DNA of 64,000 nucleotides from Roseobacter sp. (lineage in GTDB: Bacteria > Pseudomonadota > Alphaproteobacteria > Rhodobacterales > Rhodobacteraceae). Made by a program: the position numbers and the translations under genes. The stretch lies in contig PCCY01000023.1 in assembly GCA_002731875.1 (NCBI GenBank), positions 62,001 to 126,000 of the forward strand. The letters are read 5' to 3'. The notes beneath the pieces were generated by a model that saw only the letters and a list, made by a program, of their open reading frames with translations, had not been told where the DNA came from and ran no database searches. Of the stretch, positions 26,412 to 35,810 are shown piece by piece (the stretch's first letter is position 1; every line of letters starts with the position of its first letter).

Positions 26412-26720
26412 ATAGGTGTTTTCGAGGGAAGCCCGAAACAGGGTTACTTTGGGACAATTATATACGAAATTACCCTTATATCCGTCTGGAACATTTATCG
26501 AACCTCCCAAAATGGTCTGTAAGCCTATGTTCTTCTTATATTATTTCACTGAGTTCGCAATCTGGTCCTGAGGAACAGATCCCGCTTCAGAGCGCCCTTT
26601 CATGAGCACAAAAAACATTTCGGCTACCGTTTTCAAGAAGGTGAGCCTCTGAATCCGTCTGGTTCGTTTCGAGGATATAAGGGAGCCATCGCTGCTTATC
26701 GAAACGAATTCAGATATAGT

Positions 26721-27791
26721 TTGAGCTTCGATGTTGCTGCCTATTTCAACTCTATTTACCATCATGATCTCGTATCTTGGCTATCCAGAGCTGAGGCATC
26801 GGAAAGGGATTACCAATCTTTTGGGCAGTTTCTCCGAGAAATAAATTCAGGGCGTTCAGTCGATTGTCTTCCTCAAGGAATTTACCCGACAAAAATGATA
26901 GGAAACGATTTCCTTCGCTTTATCGAGCAATTTCACGGATTGCGCAGCAATGCAGTGGTCCGATTTATGGATGATTTCGTTCTGTTCTCTGACTCGCGCC
27001 GAGATCTTCGTCATGACTTCATTACGATTCAACGGTTATTGGGTGAGAAGGGCTTGTCGCTAAATCCGAATAAGACAAGCGATGGGGTGCGGGAAAACGT
27101 TGAACTTGAAGATGCAATTGAAGATGTAAGGATACAGCTGCTTCAAAGAAGGCGAGTTGTTGTCACCGACTACGATGGCGTGCCGGATGAAGAGGTCGAA
27201 GTCGAACAGGATCTATCAGAGGAAGAGATGGACTTCCTTAGAGGGCTGCTACAACAGGATGATATCGAAGAAGAGGATGCCGAACTGGTTCTGGCGTTAA
27301 TGGCCGAGCACGCGGAGGAAGCGATTGATCGTCTTGCAGACATCGCGCGCCGCTTTCCACATCTATTTAAGAACATTCACTCTTTCTGCCTTGAGGCTGG
27401 AGACGAAGAAGCTGTAGCTGAATTTGTCTTGGAGCTACTTCGTGACAATGATGCAATGATCTACGAATTTCAGCTTTTTTGGTTGACCCATATTCTTGAG
27501 GATCGACTTCTCAACACCACTTCAGCGGCCGAGATCATTGATAGGCTGAACAACCACCCACACGCTACCTCTATCTCAAGAGCCAAACTTCTCGAAATAC
27601 CCGACTTGAGATATGGTCTGGTAGAACTGCGAGATACCCATTTGGGAGCTGGTCAATCTGATTGGTTGTCTTGGTCAAGCGCGGTGGGCCACAGGGGGTT
27701 GAATATGATCGATCGCCGTCACAGATTGGGCTACTTCGCCAAAGCATCAAACTACAACAAGCTCGTATTCGATATAGTATCGAAGGGTTGA
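26721..27791 (+). CDS. Defence-type reverse transcriptase, N-terminus missing
   Basis: 356 residues from the TTG shown; the frame stays open upstream to 26553 without a usual start codon. RT motifs are present in order: motif A FDVAAYFNSI (Asp4), motif B LPQGIYPTKMIGNDFL, the catalytic RFMDDFVLF (Asp84, Asp85) and GEKGLSLNPNKT. A helical C-terminal domain of about 230 residues follows, containing an acidic stretch (EEEMDFLRGLLQQDDIEEED). The organisation is like Abi/DRT-type antiviral reverse transcriptases, not group II introns. The finger segments RT1-RT2 that should precede motif A are absent or only partly encoded in the open frame upstream (FRGYKGAIAAYRNEFRY), so the gene is probably 5'-truncated. 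A structured non-coding stretch precedes it. Confidence 0.75.
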   Translation: MSFDVAAYFNSIYHHDLVSWLSRAEASERDYQSFGQFLREINSGRSVDCLPQGIYPTKMIGNDFLRFIEQFHGLRSNAVVRFMDDFVLFSDSRRDLRHDFITIQRLLGEKGLSLNPNKTSDGVRENVELEDAIEDVRIQLLQRRRVVVTDYDGVPDEEVEVEQDLSEEEMDFLRGLLQQDDIEEEDAELVLALMAEHAEEAIDRLADIARRFPHLFKNIHSFCLEAGDEEAVAEFVLELLRDNDAMIYEFQLFWLTHILEDRLLNTTSAAEIIDRLNNHPHATSISRAKLLEIPDLRYGLVELRDTHLGAGQSDWLSWSSAVGHRGLNMIDRRHRLGYFAKASNYNKLVFDIVSKG

Positions 27792-28012
27792 GCGCGGATT
27801 TAGAGCTCGCAGACGTTCTTGAACTGGTCCGCATTGCCAAGATAAAACGGAGCGTCCACTTTGGGGAAATTGCACGCCAGGGTAATCCCGCTCTTTTGCT
27901 GGGGGGACGTAGAATTTACGTGGCCATCCTCAGGTTTCATGCAGGTGTCATCCCGCCGGTGCCCATGTTAGGGGGCTCGTGTATGTTGGAGCGGACCCGG
28001 TTGTGACCGTAC

Positions 28013-28252
28013 TCAGGCCTCTTCATTGCTCAGTTCATGATCGGCTGCGTAGGCTTTGTTTATCGCTTCAATCAACTCGTCAACGGTCGGGTATACATCG
28101 CCGAAATCATGCCAAAGGCTGTCAAAAGCACCCTCCGCTACTTCAGCACGGTTGCCGATAGTTTTGGCGTCGATGCGTGTTTCTTCTTCCTGGTACATTT
28201 CGATGAGTAAGTCTTTTTCTCAATCACGGGAAATGATGTTGCGTTTTTTCAT
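28013..28252 (-). pseudogene. Small protein gene with an in-frame TGA
   Basis: A frame starting MKKRNIISRD, with GGAG about 10 nt before its ATG, meets a TGA and then continues in the same frame as EKDLLIEMYQEEETRIDAK... to 28013, 79 sense residues in all. The second part alone has an ATG (28198) but no ribosome site. The residues after the TGA look coding (GAFDSLWHDFGDVYPTVDEL). A single base change from an Arg or Trp codon would explain the stop. No family recognised. Confidence 0.5.
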
Positions 28253-28749
28253 GTTTGAAGGCTCCATTGTTAAATTTGATCGTTTCGAAATCGCGTCCAC
28301 CCGAAAAAAAAGAAGGTAGGAACGAATTGGAGTCCGGAAAATCAATTTCCGTGAGACTCCCTAAAATGTCACGCAGATGTCAGTCGAGGTATTCGTAGGC
28401 GTAATATGGACGGCCCAGAGAGCTGCAGTTATTCACTGCCTTTCGCATACCGTCGATTCTCAGAGCTCCTGGTGATTATCAGTGCCTGTGAACAAAATGC
28501 ATTTGCCGAATTGGTCACTCGAATTCGCCATCATTCCCGATTGCTAACCACCTGTTGCGCCGCTACAAAAATAACAGCGGTGCGGGGCCCGCTGGCGCTT
28601 GAGCAATGGCCGGTGTCCATCAGCCGTTAACGCCAACCTATGACCCGCCCCAGCCAGCCCACGACCCGTGGAAAGACAGACAGAGGTCCGGTATCGGATC
28701 TTATGCGGGCACCCTCATCATTGAGGTGTCGCCGCGAGAGGAGATGTAA
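28253..28749. other. Intergenic region upstream of restriction-like operon
   Basis: 497 bp holding the promoter of the five-gene methylase operon; a strong GAGGAGATGTAA lies directly before the methylase ATG. I see no convincing gene. The last 110 bp contain an open plus-strand mini-frame ending in ATGTAA at the methylase start that could act as a leader, but it has little coding character. Confidence 0.4.
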
Positions 28750-31467
28750 ATGAACCCGGTTGAGATCGAACAGGCCATCTCTGAGCTTGCTGAGGCCCCC
28801 TTCGACGCGGCTGAATTCCCCTTTGCCTTTCTCGAAGCCTTCGGGCGCAAAGCCACCGAGATCAAGAAGCTGCGCAAGGGCGAAACGAACAAATCCGATC
28901 TTGGCGGGGTCCTGCAACGCAACAACATCCATATCGCCACCTGCGCCCTTGGCGCGGTCTCCGACACCCTCGCGGCACTCAAAGATAGCGCGGCCACCAC
29001 CAAGTTCAAAGCCAAGTTCATCCTCGCTACCGATGGTCAGGAGTTCGAGGCCGAGGACCTGATCGGCGGCGAAACCGTCGCCTGTACCTTTCAGCAGTTC
29101 CCCGATCATTTTGGCCTCTTCCTGCCCCTCGCGGGCATCTCTACTGTCAAACAGATCCGCGAGAGCGCCTTTGACATCAAGGCCACGGGCCGGCTGAATC
29201 GCCTTTATATCGAACTGCTGAAGGACAACCCCGACTGGGGCACTGCCGAGCGCCGCCATGACATGAACCACTTCGTGGCGCGGCTCATCTTCTGTTTTTT
29301 TGCCGAGGATACAGACATCCTGAATGGGGAAGACCTGTTCACCGCCACCGTGGACCAGATGTCAAACCGCGACGGCTCCAACACGCACGAGGTCATCTCG
29401 GAAATCTTCCGTGCGATGAACACTGCTATCCCAAAACGCGCCGCCGCCAATCTGCCCCGCTGGGCGGATGCCTTTCCCTATGTGAACGGCGGGCTGTTTT
29501 CGGGCAGCACCGAGGTGCCGCACTTTTCCAAGATCGCACAGCGCTACCTGAGCCATATCGGCGGGCTGGACTGGACCAAGATCAACCCTGACATCTTCGG
29601 CTCCATGATTCAGGCCGTCGCGGATGAGGACGAACGCTCTGTCCTTGGAATGCACTACACCTCTGTGCCGAACATCCTGAAGGTGCTGAACCCGCTGTTT
29701 CTGGATGATCTGAACGCCGCGCTGGAGGAGGCAGGCGACAACCGCCGCAAGCTGGCCAACCTGCGCGCCCGCATTGCCAAGATCCGTGTGTTCGACCCGG
29801 CCTGTGGGTCGGGCAACTTCCTCGTCATCGCCTATAAGGAACTGCGTGCGATCGAGGCGGTGATCAACGAAAGACGAGGGGAGGCGGACCGCAAGACGGA
29901 CATCCCCCTGACCAATTACCGCGGGATCGAGCTGCGCGATTTCTCGGCCGAGATTGCGCGGCTGGCGCTGATCATCGCGGAATACCAATGCGATGTGACG
30001 TATAGGGGGCAGAAAGAGGCACTGGCCGAATTCCTGCCCCTGGACAGCCAGAACTGGATCACCTGCGGCAACGCCCTGCGGCTCGACTGGCTTTCGATCT
30101 GCCCGCCTACGGGGACGGGAGTAAAGTTCCAATCCGAGGACCTGTTTCAAAGCCCGCTGGATCAAGCGCAGATTGATTTCGAGAATGAAGGGGGAGAGAC
30201 GTATATCTGCGGCAACCCGCCTTATCTCGGCGCAAAGAAGAAATCGAAAGAGCAATCGGAGGACATGGTGCATGTAGGCCTTGGGAAATCACAACTCCTG
30301 GACTACGTTTGCGCGTTTATTGTTAAAGGCCTTGAGGTAGTAGAGAAAACCAATTGCAGCATGGCGTTGGTCTCCACAAGTTCGATCTGTCAAGGTGAGC
30401 AGGTGTCTCTGCTGTGGCCTGATGTGCTAAAGCGAGCATGCCTGAATTTTGCATTCGTACCCTTCAAATGGGCTAATTCCGCTGCGAATAATGCGGGCGT
30501 CTGGTGCACGATACTCGGCTTCGGTGCAGCCGGAAAAAAGCAGAGGAAGCTTTTTGATGGGGGGAAAGTAAGAATTTGTGACAATATTTCTCCATACCTC
30601 GTGCCTGGACCGGATACCATTTGTATGCCGAGTGACCACCCTGTTTCAGACCTTCCAAAAATGAGAATGGGTAGCAATTCAGTTGACGGAAGGCGATTAA
30701 TATTGGAGCCAGGTGATGTTATGGAAATCGTCAAATCCTACGCAGACGCCGAGCCCTTTATGCGAAAATATGGCGGCACTAAAGAAATGCTGTCAGGTAA
30801 ACACAGATGGTGTGTTTGGATCGAAGAGGACAGAGTCCCTGCTGCTTTGTCGATCCTTCCAATCGCCCGAATAGTAGATGAATGCAGGAAGTATCGGCTT
30901 GGAGCAGGCCGCGACGCCAGAAAAGCTGCTATCCGACCTCATGCCTTTTGTTATTCAACATATGAAGATCGAAATTTTATTCACGTTGGGAATACAATTG
31001 GCAACTCATTAGACTACGTCCCTGCGGATTTGCGTAGATCTGGTTATGTTTCCAATCATAATGCTTTCACGATTTACGAAGCTGAGAACTGGGTATTTGG
31101 TGTGATTGTATCAGTAATGCATCGCGTGTGGGCTGAAGCAATTTCTGGGAGGCTCGGTAATGGTACAAGATACGGCAATACCGTGGTCTATAACACCTTC
31201 CCCGTCCCCAAACTCACCGAAAAGAACCGCGAGGATCTGACCCGCTGCGCCGAAGATATCCTTCTGGCCCGCGAGGCGCACTTCCCCGCCACCATCGCCG
31301 ATCTTTACAACCCCGAAACCATGCCCGAAAACCTCCGCGCCGCCCACGACCGCAACGACGAAACCCTCGAACGCATCTACATCGGCCGCCGCTTCAAAAA
31401 CGACACCGAACGGCTGGAAAAACTGTTCGACATGTACACTAAGTTGACCACGAAGGTGATGGCGTGA
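28750..31467 (+). CDS. N6-adenine DNA methyltransferase (MmeI/PglX-like)
   Basis: 905-aa class I SAM-dependent gamma-type methylase. Motif I VFDPACGSGNFL begins at Asp349 and motif IV NPPY at Asn489. The N-terminal 340 residues are helical with no PD-(D/E)XK signature in the usual MmeI place, so cleavage is presumably done by partner proteins. The C-terminal 350 residues form the target-recognition and helical bundle region. It would mark host DNA at adenine. The start has a strong GAGGAG. The stop overlaps the GTG of the next gene as GTGA. Its last 25 codons recur in degenerate form 1.3 kb downstream. First gene of a five-gene operon. Confidence 0.88.
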   Translation: MNPVEIEQAISELAEAPFDAAEFPFAFLEAFGRKATEIKKLRKGETNKSDLGGVLQRNNIHIATCALGAVSDTLAALKDSAATTKFKAKFILATDGQEFEAEDLIGGETVACTFQQFPDHFGLFLPLAGISTVKQIRESAFDIKATGRLNRLYIELLKDNPDWGTAERRHDMNHFVARLIFCFFAEDTDILNGEDLFTATVDQMSNRDGSNTHEVISEIFRAMNTAIPKRAAANLPRWADAFPYVNGGLFSGSTEVPHFSKIAQRYLSHIGGLDWTKINPDIFGSMIQAVADEDERSVLGMHYTSVPNILKVLNPLFLDDLNAALEEAGDNRRKLANLRARIAKIRVFDPACGSGNFLVIAYKELRAIEAVINERRGEADRKTDIPLTNYRGIELRDFSAEIARLALIIAEYQCDVTYRGQKEALAEFLPLDSQNWITCGNALRLDWLSICPPTGTGVKFQSEDLFQSPLDQAQIDFENEGGETYICGNPPYLGAKKKSKEQSEDMVHVGLGKSQLLDYVCAFIVKGLEVVEKTNCSMALVSTSSICQGEQVSLLWPDVLKRACLNFAFVPFKWANSAANNAGVWCTILGFGAAGKKQRKLFDGGKVRICDNISPYLVPGPDTICMPSDHPVSDLPKMRMGSNSVDGRRLILEPGDVMEIVKSYADAEPFMRKYGGTKEMLSGKHRWCVWIEEDRVPAALSILPIARIVDECRKYRLGAGRDARKAAIRPHAFCYSTYEDRNFIHVGNTIGNSLDYVPADLRRSGYVSNHNAFTIYEAENWVFGVIVSVMHRVWAEAISGRLGNGTRYGNTVVYNTFPVPKLTEKNREDLTRCAEDILLAREAHFPATIADLYNPETMPENLRAAHDRNDETLERIYIGRRFKNDTERLEKLFDMYTKLTTKVMA

Positions 31468-32780
31468 GCCTTAAAAATAACGACGCCCATTTGCCGACAC
31501 TGGATGATCTGGAAATCCTGTTCGTCAACAATGCTGATCTGGACAATATCCGCGCCCACCTCAGCCGCTTTAACCCCATCAAGACCATGGGCATGGAGCG
31601 GATGGAAATCCGACACTCTGCCATCCTTGGCTGGCTGCTGAACCCCCAAGAAACCCATGGACTGGGAGATACCTTCCTCAAGGCGTTTCTGGCCCAAGCT
31701 ATTCGCGACGATAACAGCAAAGCACGTCCAACAGCGCTGGATGTCTCGCAAGCGGATATGATGGATGCAGAAATCAGGCGTGAGTGGCGCAACATTGATC
31801 TGCTTGTTCTAAGTCCCCGCAATGGCTGGGTCTTTGTGATCGAGAACAAATTCGATAGCGGTCAGCATAGCAACCAGTTGAAACGATATATGGACGTAGT
31901 GAATGCGACTTTCATTGGGTCGGACAGCTTTCACTTGGTGCGCGGGATATTTGTGACCCTTTGGGAAGAAAAGCCCGAAGACGATCGATACGCGGCAATT
32001 GAATATGGCACTATCTGCGAGTTGTTACGTCAGACCGCGTTGTCGGGTCGGCAGCCGTTGACGCCGGAAGTCCAAACATTTTTGAAGCATTATTTAGACG
32101 TTATTCGAGAGGCGACAGGCATGAGCGATGAGCAAGCCGAAATGGAGAAACTGGCACGGCAACTCTACCGTGATAACAGGCGTGCGCTTGATTTTATCGT
32201 GGAGCATGGAAAGAGCACGGACTTCTCTTTTGCGTGTGATGCGGTGTTTGGTGAAGACCTTGAAGACGAAGCAGTAATCAAAGTTGGAAAACGGGAGTTT
32301 ATTTTTAATCACTCGGATGCTCAGTCATTCAGTTTTGTACCGAAGGCTTGGTATGATGCGTTTGGGGGTGATGAATACTGGTGGCATGGCTGCGAGAACT
32401 GGTGGGCAGGCTTTCCCCTCATTACCTGGATCCAGCTTACAAGTGATGCGAATGGAGCCAGTGGTCAGGTTCGCCTGTACGCGGAGGTTGGCCCTCTCAG
32501 CGATCATGACTTTAGGCGCGACTTGATCGCTGCCATTACGGATGTGGCAAAGAAGAAATCATTGACGACTATTGGTTTTCAACGTGGCGCGGCCGACGAG
32601 GGCAAAAAGTATTCAAAGTTCTTCAAGAAAAACTTCTTTGCAGTCGATGACATCCATGATCACGACAAGATCTCAAATGCCATCAAGAAGGCCCTGAAGT
32701 CTTTTGAGGCCGAGATGGACGTTGTTGCTAAGGTTTTGCCTCAGTTCGTATCGCACGGCCAGGAAGAGAGTTCGGAATGA
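31464..32780 (+). CDS. PD-(D/E)XK nuclease-family protein
   Basis: 438-aa protein with a restriction-endonuclease fold in the N-terminal 150 residues: WRNIDLLVLSP (Asp112) and WVFVIENKFDSGQHSNQL (Glu127, Lys129). This is typical of PD-(D/E)XK proteins placed next to methylases and phage-defence genes. The C-terminal 250 residues are less clear, with an aromatic-rich segment DEYWWHGCENWWAGF. The start is a GTG overlapping the methylase stop. It is bounded on its 3' side by a degenerate copy of the methylase tail, so the whole gene looks inserted into the operon. The likely role is DNA cleavage of unmodified or phage DNA. Confidence 0.78.
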   Translation: MSLKNNDAHLPTLDDLEILFVNNADLDNIRAHLSRFNPIKTMGMERMEIRHSAILGWLLNPQETHGLGDTFLKAFLAQAIRDDNSKARPTALDVSQADMMDAEIRREWRNIDLLVLSPRNGWVFVIENKFDSGQHSNQLKRYMDVVNATFIGSDSFHLVRGIFVTLWEEKPEDDRYAAIEYGTICELLRQTALSGRQPLTPEVQTFLKHYLDVIREATGMSDEQAEMEKLARQLYRDNRRALDFIVEHGKSTDFSFACDAVFGEDLEDEAVIKVGKREFIFNHSDAQSFSFVPKAWYDAFGGDEYWWHGCENWWAGFPLITWIQLTSDANGASGQVRLYAEVGPLSDHDFRRDLIAAITDVAKKKSLTTIGFQRGAADEGKKYSKFFKKNFFAVDDIHDHDKISNAIKKALKSFEAEMDVVAKVLPQFVSHGQEESSE

Positions 32781-32809
32781 TTGGGTGTTCCCAACGCGAT
32801 GCGGGGCTT

Positions 32810-32884
32810 TTCAAAAACGACAATGGACGGGTGGAGAAGTTGTTCGACATGTACATCATGGTGACTATGAAGGTGTCGTCATGA
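32810..32884 (+). repeat. Degenerate duplicate of the methylase 3' end
   Basis: 75 nt here match the last 75 nt of the methylase gene (31393-31467) at about 58 of 75 positions, with the same length and reading frame. Both read FKND..R.EKLFDMY....KV and end in TGA. Each copy's stop overlaps the start of the following gene (GTGA and ATGA). The copy therefore marks a repeated junction on both sides of the PD-(D/E)XK gene. Confidence 0.82.
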
Positions 32885-33768
32885 CGGATTTTAACAGTAT
32901 GACTTTGATGGCTGCTGGCGAGATGATTGCTGAAATGTCTACCAAAGCTGCATTCTCATCGTTGGTTTTGAGTTGGGACGTCGATGAGTTCTGTGGTTCT
33001 GGGTCTGTTGCCTCGAAGGCAAATGATCTTGTGAAGTTCGCGAAGAGCGACATGGGAGGCCAGAGATCTGTTCCAACGGCCAACGGCCGATGCGAGCTTC
33101 CAAGAGCCATGATCGAACATGCCATAACAGCTCCGGAACAATCGAAGCGTAACTGTCCTGATGCTTGGTCGCGGCTTGTTGCGGGCCTGAAGATGGACGG
33201 TTTCGAGATCGGAGAAGAGAAGCTTCCTGATCCCTCTGGCCGGCAATCCATTTTTGAAGACGGTCCTATCAAGATCGCAAGGCCAACTCTGAGACGGATG
33301 CTGCCTCAGTCCGTGCCGGGCTTGAATTTGCGAGCAGCCGACGACGAAATAACGACCTTGCTGAAGAAGCATGGTTTTCCCACGGCTTTGGGACACCTGC
33401 AGCAAGCGACGGCCACGTTTCAAGGTGGCCACTGGTCCAGCGCCAACGCGATGATACGAGATTTCTACCAAGAACTTTTAGATAAAATCGCCGAACGCTT
33501 TGGATGTGATCCAAAGGTCAGTGATGATCAGAAACGCCAATATCTTGCTCAAGAAGCCTCCGGCCCGTTTCTCTATCACGAATACAATGAGTGGGAGAAC
33601 GATAGAGGTAAGCCAGCTTATGTATTGGGGCTGTGGGCAAGGCTTCATCCTCACGGTAGTCACCCAGGTCTTTCTGATGAAGATGATTGCGCTTTTAGAT
33701 TTCAGATAATTTTGATTACCGCACGAGTTTTCCTAAGGCGTTTTGATAAGAGAGTTAGCCCCAAATGA
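32881..33768 (+). CDS. Unknown protein of restriction-like operon
   Basis: 295-aa protein of no family I recognise with confidence. The N-terminal part contains SKANDLVKFAKSDMGG. The middle carries TLRRMLPQSVPG. Residues 175-215 (QGGHWSSANAMIRDFYQELL) resemble the helical C-terminal region of abortive-infection (Abi_C/HEPN-like) proteins. The start ATG overlaps the stop of the duplicated methylase tail, and the stop overlaps the helicase ATG, so it is translated as part of the operon. It may be a helper or toxin-like component. Longer upstream readings run through the degenerate repeat and are rejected. Confidence 0.65.
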   Translation: MTDFNSMTLMAAGEMIAEMSTKAAFSSLVLSWDVDEFCGSGSVASKANDLVKFAKSDMGGQRSVPTANGRCELPRAMIEHAITAPEQSKRNCPDAWSRLVAGLKMDGFEIGEEKLPDPSGRQSIFEDGPIKIARPTLRRMLPQSVPGLNLRAADDEITTLLKKHGFPTALGHLQQATATFQGGHWSSANAMIRDFYQELLDKIAERFGCDPKVSDDQKRQYLAQEASGPFLYHEYNEWENDRGKPAYVLGLWARLHPHGSHPGLSDEDDCAFRFQIILITARVFLRRFDKRVSPK

Positions 33769-35810
33769 CCAAATCCGTCCCCTCTGTCTGTGTTTCTTAT
33801 CCTGCCAATGGCAGTTCAACCACGTCCAACGAAATGGGCATGCGCGCCATGCAGGAACGCGCCTACGAGAAGCGGGGGGAGCAGTACCTGCTGATCAAAT
33901 CGCCGCCCGCTTCGGGGAAAAGCCGTGCGTTGATGTTCATCGCGCTCGACAAGCTTCACAATCAGGGCCTCAAACAGGCGATCATCGTGGTGCCCGAGAA
34001 ATCAATCGGGTCAAGCTTTGCCGATGAACCGCTGACCAAATTTGGCTTCTGGGCCGATTGGACCGTCGCGCCGCGTTGGAACCTGTGCAATGCGCCGGGG
34101 GGCGATGACGGCAAGGTCGGGTCAGTGCGCTCATTCCTCGATAGCGATGATCAGATCCTTGTTTGCACCCACGCCACCTTCCGTTTTGCGGTGGATAAAT
34201 TCGGGATCGAGGCCTTTGACGATCGGCTGATCGCGGTGGACGAGTTCCACCATGTCTCGGCCAACCCTGATAACAAGCTGGGCGCGCATCTGGGGGAGAT
34301 GATCGCCCGCGATAAACTGCATGTGGTCGCCATGACCGGTTCCTACTTTCGCGGCGATACAGAGGCTGTGCTGGGCCCAGAGGACGAAGCCAAGTTCGAG
34401 ACAGTCACCTATACCTACTATGAACAGCTCAGCGGCTATACCTACCTCAAGACGCTGGACATCGGGTACTTCTTCTACAGCGGTTCCTATGCGGATGACC
34501 TGTTGAAGGTCTTGGACCCTGATGAGAAGACAATCCTGCACATCCCCAATGTGAACTCCCGCGAGAGCACCAAAGACAAGCATCGTGAGGTTGAACATAT
34601 CCTGGATGCTTTGGGAGAATGGCAGGGGACCGATGCTGAAACTGGGTTTCAGCAGATCAAACGGCCCGATGGGCGTGTGCTGCGGGTCGCGGATTTGGTG
34701 GATGATGAAGCCGCCAAGCGCGAGCGGGTTTCTGCGGCGTTGAAAGATCCCAAGCAGAAGAACAACCGCGACCACGTAGACATCATCATCGCGCTTGGCA
34801 TGGCCAAGGAGGGGTTCGACTGGATCTGGTGTGAACATGCGCTGACGGTCGGCTACCGGTCCAGTCTGACCGAGATCGTGCAGATCATCGGGCGTGCAAC
34901 ACGGGATGCCAAGGGCAAGACCCATTCCCGCTTCACCAACCTGATTGCCGAGCCTGATGCCTCTGAGGAAGCCGTCAAGGAGGCTGTGAACGATACCCTC
35001 AAGGCCATCGCCGCCAGCCTGTTGATGGAGCAGGTGCTGACACCCAAGTTCGAGTTCAAGCCCAAGGTTGCCACCAATACGGCGCAGGAGGGTTTTGACT
35101 ACGGTGAGGGGGGCTTCGATCCGGAAAAGTGCAATGTCGGTTTCAACGAGGACAGCGGCAAGTTCCAGATAGAGATCAAGGGTCTGACCCAACCCAAGAG
35201 CCCGGAGGCCAGCCGGATCTGCGAGAACGATCTGAACGAGGTCATCACGGCCTTTGTCCAGGATAAGACCACCATAGAGCGCGGGCTGTTTGATGAAGAG
35301 CTTGTACCGGAAGAACTCACCCAAGTCCGGATGGGCAAAATCGTGCAATCCAAATTTCCCGAACTTGATGCGGAGGATCAAGAGGCCGTGCGGCAACATG
35401 CTGTCGCGGCGCTGAATTTCACGCAACAAGCCAAAAAGACCTTGCTGGGTGATGACACAGAAGCGCAGGCCAGCACCGCCTTTGTGACTGGGGTCCGGCA
35501 GTTCGCAATGAATGTCCGCGATCTTGATATCGACCTCATCGATCGTATCAACCCCTTCAGCGAGGCCTATGCGATCCTGGCTAAGACCATGAGTGAAGAT
35601 AGCCTCAAACAGGTCGCTGCTGTTATCGAGGCCAAGAAGATCAAGCTTACCCCAGAGGAGGCCCGGGATCTCGCCAAGCGGGCCTTGAAGTTTAAGCAAG
35701 AACGGGGCGTTTTGCCGTCAATGACCTCTTCGGACGCGTGGGAAAAGAAAATGGCTGAAGGTGTCGCATATCTGGCGCGGATGAAGCAGGAGGCGATGAA
35801 TGCCCAGTGA
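33765..35810 (+). CDS. DEAD/DEAH-type (SF2) helicase
   Basis: 681-aa superfamily 2 helicase. Walker A is the segment IKSPPASGKSRALMF, motif II is AVDEFHHVSANPD, motif III is VAMTGSY, and motif VI is QIIGRATRDAKG. The C-terminal 250 residues are an uncharacterised helical domain. It resembles the translocase subunit of type I/III restriction and related defence systems, where ATP-driven DNA movement accompanies cleavage. It is coupled to the previous gene by ATGA and overlaps the GIY-YIG gene by 11 nt. Confidence 0.85.
   Translation: MTKSVPSVCVSYPANGSSTTSNEMGMRAMQERAYEKRGEQYLLIKSPPASGKSRALMFIALDKLHNQGLKQAIIVVPEKSIGSSFADEPLTKFGFWADWTVAPRWNLCNAPGGDDGKVGSVRSFLDSDDQILVCTHATFRFAVDKFGIEAFDDRLIAVDEFHHVSANPDNKLGAHLGEMIARDKLHVVAMTGSYFRGDTEAVLGPEDEAKFETVTYTYYEQLSGYTYLKTLDIGYFFYSGSYADDLLKVLDPDEKTILHIPNVNSRESTKDKHREVEHILDALGEWQGTDAETGFQQIKRPDGRVLRVADLVDDEAAKRERVSAALKDPKQKNNRDHVDIIIALGMAKEGFDWIWCEHALTVGYRSSLTEIVQIIGRATRDAKGKTHSRFTNLIAEPDASEEAVKEAVNDTLKAIAASLLMEQVLTPKFEFKPKVATNTAQEGFDYGEGGFDPEKCNVGFNEDSGKFQIEIKGLTQPKSPEASRICENDLNEVITAFVQDKTTIERGLFDEELVPEELTQVRMGKIVQSKFPELDAEDQEAVRQHAVAALNFTQQAKKTLLGDDTEAQASTAFVTGVRQFAMNVRDLDIDLIDRINPFSEAYAILAKTMSEDSLKQVAAVIEAKKIKLTPEEARDLAKRALKFKQERGVLPSMTSSDAWEKKMAEGVAYLARMKQEAMNAQ

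Noticed and set aside
34131-35699. Minus-strand frame of 522 codons
   Set aside because: Antisense shadow of the helicase gene caused by high GC codon bias.
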